Of a stretch of DNA of 64,000 nt, positions 43,557 to 56,158 are shown one piece after another. Position 1 is the stretch's first letter; each line of letters starts with the position of its first letter. The notes beneath the pieces were generated by a model. That model had not been told where the DNA came from and searched no databases. It saw only the letters and a program-made list of their open reading frames with translations. The stretch is from Paramacrobiotus metropolitanus (Eukaryota; Tardigrada; Eutardigrada; Parachela; Macrobiotidae). The stretch is taken from contig NW_026570255.1 of assembly GCF_019649055.1 (NCBI RefSeq), positions 1-64,000 on the forward strand. Reading direction: 5' to 3'. The translations under genes and the position numbers were made by a program.

Positions 43557-45223
43557 ATGTATCGCGACAACGCCGTTTACGCTCTGGGCAGCGATGAACG
43601 GATGCGCTACGGCAAGGTAGTGGACGTGGCAGACGATGGTCTATACGTCGATCTCTGTCCCAGTCGACGGCTTGAAATCACGCCGTTCAGCAGGGCCTTT
43701 CTTCTTCATCCAAAGAGCTCTGAAGATCTGGTGGAGATTCTGGTGCCGGAGACGCCGTTGTGTCCCTGGGTTTGGCTTCCGGGTGAGATGCTCAACGTGG
43801 GAAGTGAAAAGTCCAGCGCGTCCGCCCCGTTCACGATGCAGATGACGAAGCTGGACGCCGTGATTGTGCCCGCCGAAGTTAGTTCGTCAAGCGCAGTGTG
43901 AATCTCGGTCCGGAATTTCACTCACTGTCCGAAGAAAAGGCCGCGGCGGTTGTCAATCGCTTGAAGAGCTTTTTTCTGTGCTGTCAGAACTCGAAAATTT
44001 TTGGGACAAACCTTGTGGACGGCCAGTTAGCCTACTTTCTGAAGCCGTATGGTGAAAACGAACACCATTTTTCGGGGAGACGAATTTTTTACCACTACAA
44101 GTATACTGTTTTGCATGGCTACTTTGCTGCAGTACGAAGTCAATCGGTTCCATGAGAAGTCGATCCGCATGATCAAGTCACCTGCTAATGCGAAGAGAAA
44201 AACTGCAGCAACCACTGATGCCATGGGAATGGCGCTGCCGGTGGAATTGTGGCAAGAGGTGTTTTCCCACTTGGACACTGTGGAGCAGACGCAGCTGCGC
44301 GCTGTGTGCGCGACGTGGAACCGCATCAGGGATGTACTGCGCTCCACTGTAATCATCCGCAAGGAGGATACTTCTATGGCTGCAGCGGTTTCCTAGGTTT
44401 GGCGACCGTGTTCAAAAGCGTTCGCCCGGGCATTCAGCGCGTTATCATAACTTCTTCCGAAAACATGGACCGCAGCATGGACCATATGCTGCGTTGTGCG
44501 ACATGATACAGTGTGCAGCTTATCGTCAGTTCGGCATCCAGTTACGCACCGTTCATCTGCACCTCGTCCGACTTAACTTCCTGCTGAACTGCGCTGCCCA
44601 CGATCCTCACAAAACTGAATTTCACCTGCATCAGTGTATTCCTGTGAAGCCGCATATGCAACACAATTACACCTGGCTAGAGGACTTCAGTGCCCGATGC
44701 CGCAGTCTGCCGTGCGAGACACTCATCGTCCCACATTGCGGTGTCTCATTGGTTTGCGATTTCGGTATTGGACTGCGGATAAGGAAGTTCACGGCGAAGA
44801 CCGGGGTCAGCATCGGCACCGTCCGATCGGAGCCACGGGATATCGGGTGTGCATTGTGGGATGCACTGGAGGCGGCGCTGTTCTTGTCGCATGAGCAGGA
44901 GCTACGCAATTTAGCTCAGCGGTTGAAATGGAGCGGAAATTTGGATCAAGACGGCAAACTGAAGAAAGTTTTCTGCGCGGTAAAAGATGACAACTTCAGT
45001 TTGCGGAACTTCTCCACCGTCTGTTTTGTGACGACTTTCACTTGATGGTTTTGTTTTCTAGGCACTCTGTGCTGTGCAGTCGGCCGATCCGCGTCCGTCG
45101 GCGCATTATCGCGGGAAGAAGTGGTGCGTTGATGGTGTAGAAGAATTGCAGTTGGAGAAGTTATCGAATATTACACGTCACTTCCTGCAGGAATGGATGA
45201 ATTGGAAGGGCATAGTCTCTTAA
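43557..45223 (+). pseudogene. F-box family gene G, full-length with frameshifts
   Basis: All parts are present in order. N-terminal domain from the ATG at 43557 (MRYGKVVDVADDGLYVDL, VEILVPETPLCPWVWLPGEM); frame change at about 43875; linker (FHSLSEEKAAAVVNRLKSFF); short intron near 44100; F-box (ALPVELWQEVFSHLDTVEQT); frame change after about 44350 in the C-terminal domain; second half from 44494 (YTWLEDFSARCRSLPCETLI, IGCALWDALEAALF). An intron from 44980 leads to the last exon at 45062-45223 (ALCAVQSADPRPSAHYRGKK). Three frame breaks in otherwise well-kept sequence mean either a young pseudogene or an error-prone stretch of assembly. Confidence 0.75.
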
Positions 45224-47689
45224 GAAATGCTCGATTTTGCTTTCGGTGCACATCACTTAACACTTCAGCTTTTGTTTGTCAAGCTCATGGTTAAAGCTGG
45301 ACGCTGTTTCATTTTACGGATAGAAAGTTTTCTGCGCGGTAAAAGATGACAGTTTCAGTTTCTTCAGAGCTTTCAGTTTCTGCCGCAGTCAGGTATGCCG
45401 CGCCAGGTTGGACAAAAGTGCAACAATTCGTGGAATACTAAGACACACGTGATGGCGAACAACTCTTTAAAGTTCGATAATTGTGCATTACTGTTTAAAC
45501 AACTTTCTTTCTGAACGAAAGCTGAAACAAGAGTTCAGGCACGATGATCACGGAAGAGATCATCGTGCCTGAACAGTTAATGTTCCCAATAGACCAATAA
45601 ATTTTCACACAAATATTTTTTTTGGAATTAGGATATATCAATTTTTTCCAAAATCACGTACTTCGTTCGAAACTTAAACACTGCGGTTAACATTTGTGTG
45701 ACTGCAGCCAAAAATTCGTGCCACTAATACGTGGGAGCAGGTGATATATTTTGCAATTCAAAAACTGATGATGTTTACCTAGCCATTTCAAACGGAATTG
45801 TTCGTTAGCTTCTGTAATCTTTTCCGGAATGTCGTCGAAATGTAATATCTCCAAATCCAGATCTTGGTCCATATTAGTAGTATGACAATATTTTCAAGCG
45901 ATGAAAAAAGCGACAATATATATAATAATATGACAAAAAATTGTAAACAACAAGATAATATTATTTTAATATGAAACCTTGTCAGTAAACTTTGTCCTCG
46001 GAGAGTACGTCTTTAATGGAATGATTTATTACATTGCAGAGTGCTTCTCTAGATTGTAAGTTTATGTTTGACCGGACATTTTGACACGTTACCGCGCAAC
46101 CTCGTATACTTGTGGCTTCTGGCCTTGCGTCGTATTGTTAGTATTGCGTCTTATTGTTAGTATTTTATTTGCATGCAAGCACAGAACTATGTTCGTGTAA
46201 ACATGGGTAAAACTCGCAGAACTTTTAAGTTATGTATTTCATCATTTACGGACACTTTGCGTAAGCTTGTAATTTACTGCAGCAGAAAATACTTAATTAC
46301 ATATCTGCACTCCACACTCTACAATCATCTGCACTCTACAGTTTTATATCTATATAATGTAATACTATTATTGTAACTAAAAAGCAAGTACAGTATTTAT
46401 GTATCCACTGGTTCCGTGGTTACAATCGTTAGTCTTATGTATTCTGTATTAAGTACTGTGCAGTAAACATTTTTCGGGTGCTGTGTGCGTTTTCTATACT
46501 GAAGATCATCCTCTGACCACTTGTATTTCACAAACAAACAAAATATTGCAAACGCTGGTAATCCTACAGAAAATATGAAAATTTTTTTTTGGCCACTAAA
46601 ACTGACCACTCATCTACGAATCCATAAAAACGGCGAAGAATTACGTTTTGGGCGTTAAGACTAAATAAATATGTCTATGAGGAGAAGTATAAGTATTTTG
46701 AATTTTCAAGTCGAAGAGTGACTCCGGGGTGTGTTAATGTTTTTTTGTATTTCTTGCGCTCTTCAAAGATGGTCGATCATAAACGTACGTTCAAAGATGT
46801 AGTTAACGCTCCTTCTGCAAATTCAGGTCTTTAGACATTGGGGATCTCTAAAGACGACTTTCTTTAAAGAATACTTCCTCGGACAAGTTTCTTTAGAGAA
46901 TAGTTCCTAGTCCAATGATAAATGTAAAAATTCTCAAAATGATGTATTTTCAACTTCAAGCATCTCTTCACAAAATTTGTAGATATTTTGGCTCTTCAAA
47001 GAAAAAGTGCTAATGTTCGAATAACAATCGCGTTTCTTTAAAGAACTGTTTATCTTTAAAGGAATGTTACACTTTTGTCCACTCCGGCGCGGCATAGTCA
47101 GGATTCCTTCTCATTCACTGCATCTATTTTGCTAATAAATATCTGCTTCGATAGCGATAACAAAGCTCCATACTTCGCAACATTAACGGTTAATAATTTG
47201 GGCAGCTAGTTCTAAGATACAAACCATGCAAAAGCTTTCTTGAACTCTAAAGTATACTAGGAAATTAAATTTGAACTGCTGTAGAAAGCTTCTAATAACA
47301 ATATCCTTTGTAGATGGCTCATGGATTTTTTCTGCAGTACATATCCTGTTGCTTTTTGTCTACGGTAGCCCGTTTTTAATCTTGGATATCGTATACAGAA
47401 CTGCATTATTCTCTTGCCAGCCATCTCTACACAGCACAAACGGCAAAAATTACATCGAGTTTTGACAGAGACACGTTGTGCACCGGCGCTTTCTGTCGCT
47501 GATCGATAATATCGTATTTTGCAGACCACCACAAGAGTAGCCGACGAACAAGACAAATTTCTTTGAACAGGGGCCATGCAAACTCTACCTCCACGACCAA
47601 AGCGCTCTCAAAAAGGTTACCGGTTGAAATCGCGTTCGTGCGCGTAGCCTAGCAAATACGAACATTGCGTATATGATGTGGTCTTGCAG
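45224..47689. other. intergenic with duplicated splice region and hairpin
   Basis: AAAGTTTTCTGCGCGGTAAA recurs at about 45327, copying the exon/donor junction of gene G at 44966-44985. A perfect 17-bp hairpin is at 45533-45574. From 45.6 to 47.6 kb I recognise no gene. Confidence 0.55.
45533..45574. repeat. perfect 17-bp inverted repeat
   Basis: GTTCAGGCACGATGATC and its exact complement GATCATCGTGCCTGAAC are separated by 8 bases. No T run follows, so it does not look like a Pol III or rho-type terminator. Confidence 0.85.
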
Positions 47690-47827
47690 ATGTCGTGCGG
47701 TATGCAGTCGGCTGATCGGCGGCTGTCTTCGCATTATCACGGGAAGAAATGGTGTCCCGATAGTGTGCTAGATTTACAGCTGGTGAGCAAACACAGCTGT
47801 AAATCTAGCAATGTAAAAGTGCACTAG
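47690..47827 (+). pseudogene. solo last exon of F-box family
   Basis: After TTGCAG (a good acceptor) the frame reads CGMQSADRRLSSHYHGKKWC and continues to a TAG at 47827. There is no C-terminal domain, F-box or N-terminal domain upstream within 2 kb. The usual exon end is replaced by sequence belonging to a perfect 16-bp hairpin (47767-47809). Confidence 0.75.
47767..47809. repeat. perfect 16-bp inverted repeat in exon end
   Basis: GCTAGATTTACAGCTG and CAGCTGTAAATCTAGC are exact complements, 11 bases apart. The left arm is native exon sequence (LDLQL) and the right arm appears to be a templated inverted copy. Confidence 0.85.
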
Positions 47828-47899
47828 AACACCTACGAAAACAGACGGCTCTAAGTCTAATTGGCTGCTAATCTGCCTAGTCATCTTACATAATCTAGA

Positions 47900-48300
47900 A
47901 AACCAGAAAAACTTTATTCGGTGCCAAGATATGAATGTGGAGCTGAGCTACAGAGCGCCAACTTTTTCTTCGTACCAGTCAATGTGAATTTCTCCTATCA
48001 GCTGAGCGTCTGGCTTAAGTACTACAAATTACAAGACAACGACCGATTTTATTTTTACAATGTAAGTGATGTAACGAGGACTAATTTTCTTTTTGCAGTT
48101 TATTACGACGTTGTATCTACGCTAATGCGACATAATTCGAGCTGCAAGTGTTCCACAATATTTTCAAACTGCGAAACGGTTTCGCAGTTTTTGTATATAT
48201 TAGTAGTGCTTCTGACTTGCGCTCAAATTCAAGATTTGGGCGGATAGCTCTACCGCGCACTACGCTCCGCTCTTCCGCAGCTGCAAAACGATCATTCCAA
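47900..48300. other. short spacer with 12-bp hairpin
   Basis: AAACTGCGAAAC and GTTTCGCAGTTT at 48166-48190 form a perfect stem with a one-base loop, 150 bp upstream of the next F-box gene's start codon. No gene is seen. Confidence 0.5.
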
Positions 48301-48339
48301 TTTTTATGCTCGATTAAATTATCAAATCCACCGAGCGGA

Positions 48340-50152
48340 ATGAACCGCGTTAACGCGGTAAACGTCCTGGGCAGCGATCAACAGATGCGCTACGGATGCG
48401 TCGTGGACGTGGCTGAGGATGGTCTCCTTGTCGATCTCGGTCCCAATCGGCGAAGGGAATATGCGCCATTTCACAGCGTCTTTCTGGAAGGCATGCGGAT
48501 TGATCCACCGCAACTGGCCTACTGCCTTGCCAAACAATGGGGCCAAGTGGAGATTCTCGTGCCGGAGACGCCATCGGGTCCTTGGATTTGGGTCCCGGCG
48601 GAAATGCGCAGTATTGGCCGTGACTTCTCCATGGTACAGTATGGAGCGGCCCTTTTCCAGTGGCGAAGTCCGGACAGTGGCGTGCTGTGCACCGACATCG
48701 TCCCCATCCAACGCTTCCGCGTCGCTTCAGTGGCCGAGAAGGCCTTCAATCCTGCTCGGCCTTCAATCCTGCTGATAGCGACAATGTGGTCGGGCGGTTT
48801 ACCTTTGTGGAGCTCAGTATGGACGTAAGCACGGAATTCCGTTCATTACCAACTGAAGAAGCCGGCGCACTAATTAAGCGATTGAATGGCTGTTGCCTGC
48901 GGTTTTACTGCGTGCCGGTTGTCGCGGTGAATGTAGTGGACGGCTCGCTAAGATTCATTTGCCAGATTATGCATAGGAAACGACTCCTTATTCCCGCAGA
49001 CGCTTGGTCGGTAAGTGTCGCAGCGGATTTCCAACGCTGAATGTTCCGCTTAGTGTAGATTGTTTATTTGTCAGCTGGCCCTGGCTCGCTTCCAGGAGCG
49101 CGTGCTCCGCATCCTCCAGTCTCCTCCTGAAACTCCGGCAGCGGATAACGACATGACGTTAGTGCTACCGGTGGAATTGTGGCAGGAGGTCTTTTCTCAT
49201 CTGCGCACTGAACATCAGACAAAACTGCGCGCTGTGTGCACAACGTGGAACCGGATCATGGATGCGTCAGCGCTGCGCTCCACGATCGTCGTTCGAACGA
49301 GGTGTGTCCGTGTCGATTACTACAGCTATGCCGGTTTCCTTGACCTGGCGACTGTGTACAAATGCCTACGCCCCGGCACCCACCGCGTCATCATCACGTG
49401 TCCCCAGTACGCGGAGTGGGACCATAAGTATGCAGCGATGGTGTTGAATATGATAAAATCAGTGTCTGATCATCAAGCCGGCATCCGACTCCATTCCGTC
49501 CTTCTGCACCGCGTCAGATTTGACTTGCTGATTAACTCGAGTTCCTTATCGACCTTCTCGACAATTGCGGAATGTGGCCTGCATCAGCCGGATCCTGTGA
49601 AGCCGAGTCCGGGATACGGTTATTATTGGCTGGAGGATTTAATTTCCTTGTGCTGTACTCTACCGTGCGACACTATCCAGATCGTGCCAACAGCGGTCCA
49701 TACTTTGGCCTGCAACTTTGAAGTAACATGGAGCAGATACAAGTTTACAACACAGGTCGACATGCGCCCTACGCGACTGCCCCCTGGAGATGATTTCGGC
49801 TGCGCACTGTGGGACGCGTTGGAAGCGGGATTGCCGATGTTGGGTGAAGATGAGCCACACAAGCTGCTCGAGTGGATAGAAAAGGGCTGGAATTCGAAGC
49901 GAGACGTTTGCACGGTAGAATCCACGGTCTACAGCTTTCTAACGCTGCTCTAGCAATCTTTCAGTGTGGTATCCGTGCAAGGATTACGTTTTGTAGACGC
50001 TGTGCGCGCTATACTCCACGGATCCCCGTCCGCCGTCGCATATCCGCGAGAAGAAGTGGTGCGTGGACGGCCTGCAAGGTTTGGAGTGGGAGAAATTGTC
50101 GCCGATGGCCCAGCGCTTTCTCGTTGCGCTGCGAGCAAAAATGTACGCATAG
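48340..50152 (+). pseudogene. F-box family gene F, near-intact, broken by 17-bp duplication
   Basis: Three exons: 48340-49010, 49075-49914 and 49997-50152, with introns of 64 and 82 bp and good GT-AG sites in phase. N-terminal domain (MRYGCVVDVAEDGLLVDL, VEILVPETPSGPWIWVPAEM), linker (EFRSLPTEEAGALIKRLNGC), F-box (LVLPVELWQEVFSHLRTEHQ), C-terminal domain (FLDLATVYKCLRPGTHRVII, YYWLEDLISLCCTLPCDTIQ, FGCALWDALEAGLP), last exon (LCALYSTDPRPPSHIREKKW). The sole defect is a tandem copy of GCCTTCAATCCTGCTCG at 48742-48773, which shifts the frame. The family reading continues in phase on the far side, so without it the product would be about 549 aa. It is either a very recent loss, a polymorphism or an assembly error. 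Confidence 0.85.
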
Positions 50153-51297
50153 AAATGATATCTTTTGCAAGCTGTGGTCAGCGCTGTGCGCTGAAAAATA
50201 GCAGCTTAGTTCGGTAATTTAGCGCGTTCGTCAATCCGTAATTATTCACTTTAACTCTGTTAATTCACTTTACTTCTACTGCTAATTTCTGGCTCGCCTC
50301 AGTACCGGCGCTTTCACGTGAGGTCGCAGCCACATAATAAATTTGAGGAAAAGTATTTTTGTCGGCCTAGTTTTCCGAGAGGACATAAATTGCCTCTATA
50401 AATTGTAACGGCTGTTTATTCTATGTAAAAATCTGTGTTATATGTAAAATGTTCTATGTGAAATTCTATGTACAATGATACATGAATACGTGAAACTATG
50501 TTCTATGTTAAATTTATATGTAAAAACTATGTACTAGATTTTTTTATGCAAAAGACGAGGAGTCACTCAGTGAACCCGATACATGGGTAGCCTTTCAAAT
50601 GCCGTCAAAACATCTTTAAAAGCGTGTGTGCCAATCTAAAAGCGTGTACTGTGTACTGCATGCAATAATTTAATTTTGTGTTACCTACTCGTAGGTCGTT
50701 AAACAATGAAATATAAAGTTATTATTTTGAACTTTATAATAAGCAACCACAAAATACAAATTTCAAGACTTTCTAAATTCAGAAAACTTGTAATGCTAAA
50801 AAAACGCTGCGCACACATTTAAGTGCATTTTCCTAGTAGCTGTTTTATTACGGTTTATTGACTGTATTATGCAGTTATATCAGCACACGCTTTGGCAACT
50901 CGGTTCTTAGAGTACAGGCGATGGTAAAAATTGGATCAGAAAGTGTATATGCGCATTTTTCGTTTCCGCTGCGGGAATCATTGGACACGACGCGGCACAC
51001 ATTCCGTTGCATGGATACTGCCATAGGACCCCAGCTTGGCCGAGTCGGTCATGCAACCGCATCCGTTGCTGCGCCTGGTCGTACATCTTACTGCTCATCT
51101 GAAATCCACGTCGTTAATGCAGTTCTACGTTTTATAACATTTACACGGATGAATTTGGCCATTTTCAACCTGCGGATAAGCGGTACAATTTGCTTAACAC
51201 TAACACATTAATGATTACGCTAAGCAAAACAGGTTAACCCATGATTTTACTGGTTGCACGAAACTCATTCCCAGAAGCTCCAGTGAATGCGGGAGGC
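50153..51297. other. intergenic
   Basis: Contains a CTATGTAAA-type degenerate tandem repeat at 50.41-50.54 kb. No gene is recognised. Confidence 0.5.
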
Positions 51298-53929
51298 TTA
51301 CCAGTCATCCGAATCCGAGCCGCAGTAATCGTACTCCAAGCCGTACTCGTACTGAGGAAACAAGCGTTCCTCAATGATTTTGATGAAATACCGCGTGGTG
51401 CAGTCGCCCTCCATTTGCGAGAGGAAGCGTAACGTAATGCGCGACAGCGTATCGAATGGAATGTCCTCGGGTCCATCCAGACACCACTTTCGTCCTCGGT
51501 GCTGCGATGCCAGACGCGGATCAGCAGACTGAGTTGCGCACAACATCTGCGGAATAAAAACAGGGTGCACCGAAGTTAATGGCGGTGTAGAATAATCTTC
51601 GAATTCTTATTTAAGCGATGCTAAAGTGGATAATTAACCTTTTAACAGAACCGAAGACCCGGCAGATCGTACCATAAGAGTATGAAAATCAGCAAATTTC
51701 AAAAAGCGATAATACTAAATAGTTACATAAATAAACAGGGAATAATCTTACGTAAGAAATATGATTTGTTGCTTTACCCAGTATGTCCAGACTTTATCCA
51801 GTTTAAAAAAGGGCAGCCCATTACATGCATATCTTTTAAATGAATAAGAAATACTAAATGCAAATACTATTTAAATACTATGTTAAAAAATCAAAGTAAA
51901 AAAAAACATCACAAAGGAATTTCAGACCAGCAGAGAAAGGATAAGAACACTAAATTAATGATGCTAAAAAATATTAATACATTAATTTAAATTTCCATTT
52001 TAGTAATTGGAAATAAATTTAGATAAATAATAACATACAAAAATTACGAAAACTGGCCAGTCGATCAAAGCTTCAATGCCGTATTAGCTTAATATTTGTT
52101 TTCAAACCGTGCATTGTAAACACATGCACAGCTGCTGCAGGCACAAAAATTTAACAGAGAAGAGGTGGCTAGAGTTTTCGTTGTATATGGAGGAAGGAGT
52201 TTTTTAATCATATGTGATCAGTCAACAGCTCGTCTCACCTTGCGCATTTCGGTACCATATACTAGTTCACGGCCGGTTTCTGCTGCGACCAGCGTAAGCG
52301 CCCTCATCCATCTCGACATCCCACTCGACCGGTCGGTGCTCGGCATCGGCAGCGCCGTCTCCAGCGCATCCCACACGGCGCAGTCGAAATCCCTGGTCAC
52401 TGTTATGCCAGCCGTATCGATATAGGTTTTGTGGTGCAAATAAATGGTTTCGTGGGGCGAATATATCGTCTTCTTGTCCAAAAACGTATAATGAAGATGG
52501 ACGGAGCAGTTCACAAAGCGGAAAAAATCACACGGAACGCCGCGGCATGAGGCGATGAAGTAGTCCAGCCGGAAGTAGCATCGAGCGCCCTCCACGTACA
52601 CCCAATTCACCGCTTTACTTCCAGATCCATGGAGCTCGCACGCGCGCGGCAAATAACCCGCTCCGATTCGCAGTCGGCAATGGAATCCCACCAGATAGAA
52701 GGTCTTCAGCCGAGCGCCGGTATGTTCCTGGCCGATGTAGCGGAGGACATCCAGCACCTTAAACACATCGTTGTCCTTCATCAAGTGGCATTTTTCATCC
52801 GCAACAACATCCTGTAAGGATGGACGGGCGGGGGGCTTTCGCACTCGGCGCCCATCACAGACAATCAGGCGATGTGTCGCTGGGCGGAGACATTTAAAAA
52901 TGGGTGCCGTCATGTAGTAGACCAACCGGTCGGACTGGGTGGCCTCGAAATCGGCGCTGTTGACGATAACGTTTGCTGTCAGCGTCGGCGAATCCAAAAT
53001 CAAGTTCCAAGCGGCGCAGACTAAGCGCAGCCTGTTCTGTGTGCACGTGCCGAGATGAGAAAACACTTCGCGCCACAGTTCCGTCGGTAGCGCTGGGAAG
53101 TCTACTTTGGCACCGCAGTCAGCCGGATGGCCAGTCATCTCGGCAATCATCCGTAGAACTGATGCAGAAAGTTCGTTTTGCAGTTTTTCTAAAGCCGAAT
53201 CCTGGAAAAAAAAACGAACTTTTAATTCGGAGCAAAGGATGTAGAAATAATATATCTTACCACAAAGCGCCAGCCTTCGAGGTGGATGTACCACACGTAT
53301 CCGGTGACGACCTCCACAAACGGCACCGGTCCGCTGCTTTTCAGACGCTTCAGGATTTCTTTCGCCGGCAGCGTGTAGTTCACCGGCACTTTGATAAAAC
53401 GCTTGGTGAAAGTGTTCCTTTTGAATCTGTCGGGCCAGCTGGCCCCCGTTGGCGGGGTCCACGTTGTAGCAACAATCGAACGCGGTTCCGGCCAACGATG
53501 CTCCGCCCACCAGTGCCTCGGGACACTCCAGCGTATCCGTTCAACCGGGACCAGATCCGTACGCTCGCCTTCATCCCACCATTTCACAACGGCCACAATG
53601 TACGTGCTATGCTGTGTCCCGTCCGTCAGATTGATCATTTCAGCCGGGAACCAAGTCCACGCGTCGGAGGAACTATCTCGCTCTAACACTTCCACGGGAA
53701 CGGGAGAACGGGCGCGAGTGTAGACGCTAGCGATACGTTCGCCGTCCACCGGTGGATCTGTGCGGCAGCGAAATACGCGGTGGAAAGGAACCAATTCGCG
53801 GCGTCGTTTGGGACACAGGAAGTCGATAATGAGTCCCCGGTTCGTCACGTCCACGACACGGCCATAACGGAACAGGCCGTCGTTAGCCACAACATCCACA
53901 CGGTTGGTGGCGCTGATTCCGCTCCACAT
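51298..53929 (-). CDS. intact F-box family gene E
   Basis: Three exons on the minus strand, 53929-53261, 53201-52239 and 51546-51298, join in phase at GT-AG sites into about 626 aa without stops. The ATG at 53929 was chosen because homology begins just after it; the frame is also open upstream. N-terminal domain residues about 1-150 (LFRYGRVVDVTNRGLIIDFL, VPVEVLERDSSSDAWTWFPA), linker to about 223 (YTLPAKEILKRLKSSGPVPF), F-box about 255-300 (LPTELWREVFSHLGTCTQNR), C-terminal domain (IFKCLRPATHRLIVCDG, DFDCAVWDALETALPMPSTD), last exon (MLCATQSADPRLASQHRGRK) with an extra acidic tail ending SDSDDW. Expected to be a Skp1-binding SCF ligase subunit (family knowledge); substrate unknown. The best functional candidate of the typical members. 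Confidence 0.85.
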
Positions 53930-56158
53930 GGTCGGTATTCCGTTCAAAGAGGATGTTGTATTTATTTGAGACACTGTTACTCTGTGCGCTTAAATGACTT
54001 TAAATAATGATGAAAGTTCACCACACTACAGAGAGAACTCGTTTTGCGGGCACCAGCAGCGATTCCTGTCTGTCAATGCTGCTGAAGAATTTGTATGATA
54101 TATTATTAGTCTTTCGGCGTTCCTTCCGTTTATCAAGCATTGTACAGCGATACGTGCGGAATTCAGTTCCGCATGATTACTCACCCATCTCGACCTGAAT
54201 GCGCTCAGTTTGTAGACTGTACAGTAGTTGACTGTAGCAAAAAATCATACATCGGTTTAACGTTTATGCCAGCACACGTCTGGGTATTGTATGTACTATC
54301 ATTCTATACTCTGTACATGCGTTTGCATCACGTGCTGGAGTTAGGAGTACTCTTATTCAACATGCGATGAAATCATCCGCGCCGGTTGAATTACTATTAT
54401 CTACTTCCAGAGTACTGCGGCATCGTTCAGGTAAGAAATGCTGCTGCATGTTCTCTGTAACTGCTGGCAAACATGTCATCAGTCGTACAGCATGAAACAT
54501 ATGTATTAACGGTTTTAACAATTAATATTTGGTATGCTCGTAATGCATACAAGCATCCTTTTTCCGAACAGGGTGTTTGTATCATGTATGTATATACTGT
54601 TCTTGAGAAATATCCGTTTTCTATGATTTTACTGTATTTGGAAAATATTCCTCTACCTATTAAAAGTGCAGCAATCGAACAAGTTAAGTCACAATTACTC
54701 ACACAGACGCGGCCACTACGTGCTTGTCAGGGTTAATTGCCAAGAACAACGCGATAATAACTACGCCATAGTTACTCATTATGAAATCATGATTACATCA
54801 TATGATCATACGGATGATTATCGATCACACCCTAAGCGGTACCGATCCATATATAAAGAGCCTATCAAAAGCATTCTATTTATTCGAGTATTATCCAGCC
54901 TCGTGATCACTTCTAATAGTGTACTGTATTGTGCATTAATGGTCAATGGACATTTGCCAATAAAAGGTTATTACACACCTGGATGTTTGGCTCCTTATAT
55001 TTAACATAGGAACTGGCCATCGATGACCTTTACATAGGTCTCATACGCACACACACACACAGTAGGTACACACACAGGTAAAAGAACTCAGTCACACACC
55101 ATTGTTGTGACAGATACAGAAATGTGGTACTTCCTAATATGTACTGGGTTAAAAGAGCACAACCTGAATAAGCATAAATGCTAACAGGTAAGTAGATGGA
55201 GAACATTAACGAAAAAAAGCAGCTGCGTAAAACAGTCTTAAAAACGATAACGCTATAAGAACCGGTAAATAGTGAACACGGAGGCACAGTCTAACTCTCG
55301 GTATATGTAGTTGAAAACACACGACGGATTTTGTGCAATAATCCCACTTATGTCTTGGAGTTTCAGATAGCGTCCCGCCGTACCAGAGTATCAGGATCAA
55401 GTTATATTTTTGAGCCCTACACAAGTGCAATGAAAACCATGAAAACACTGAGTTCAATGGTCAAGTAAATCCGAATTGTTCGATCCCGAACTTATTCCAA
55501 ATTCCAGATTACACTTATAAAACGGTTCTCTTTCGCAGTTCTAGTTTACACGTTTCCGAATAATAAACCACTGCATTGTGATCAGTGAAGTATCAGAATT
55601 AGTCCTCGCAATTGGCGCTTGAGAAATGAGATCGCTTCACCTCTTTTATTTGGTTACTGGCTTACTATTTGAGTTGGTCGCCACAAGATACACGATTATG
55701 AACAAAGCAATTGGCGGGTCGGCCAAGTTTACGTCTGCCTTTTCACTTTGCCGTTTTTAGCATTACCTTTACCTTTGCGTCCGCTAAAAATTGTCACAGG
55801 GAAGTCACTGGAATATTCCCATGCCAAAATCAGTGAATGTGAGCAAATAATAGGAGACGATCGTACAGAAATAATGTATAAAGCGTTAAACATTGACAGT
55901 GCTGCCGACTACACTGTCTGTGCGAGGCTGCAAGTACTTTGTACTACCGACATTGCTGCGAGGAATAATCTATACGATCCAGTCTATCGATTTTTCTGTT
56001 AGGTGATCGCTCAAAAACCGAGCATGCGCTGTAATGCTTCCAGTAGAGCTGCTATGAACTTAAACTTGGGCTCTTGCAGACAGAAATTTAAATCAGTTCT
56101 ACAGATCCTAACACCTGGCAAACCGTCTGTTGCCTAAAAATTACGGTTTCAGTTCCAA
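53930..56158. other. intergenic, nothing firm
   Basis: Divergent promoter region between the minus-strand gene at 53.9 kb and the plus-strand gene at 56.16 kb. A short CA run lies at about 55.05 kb. Open frames at 54.67-55.00 and 55.75-56.00 kb have no family similarity. Confidence 0.5.
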
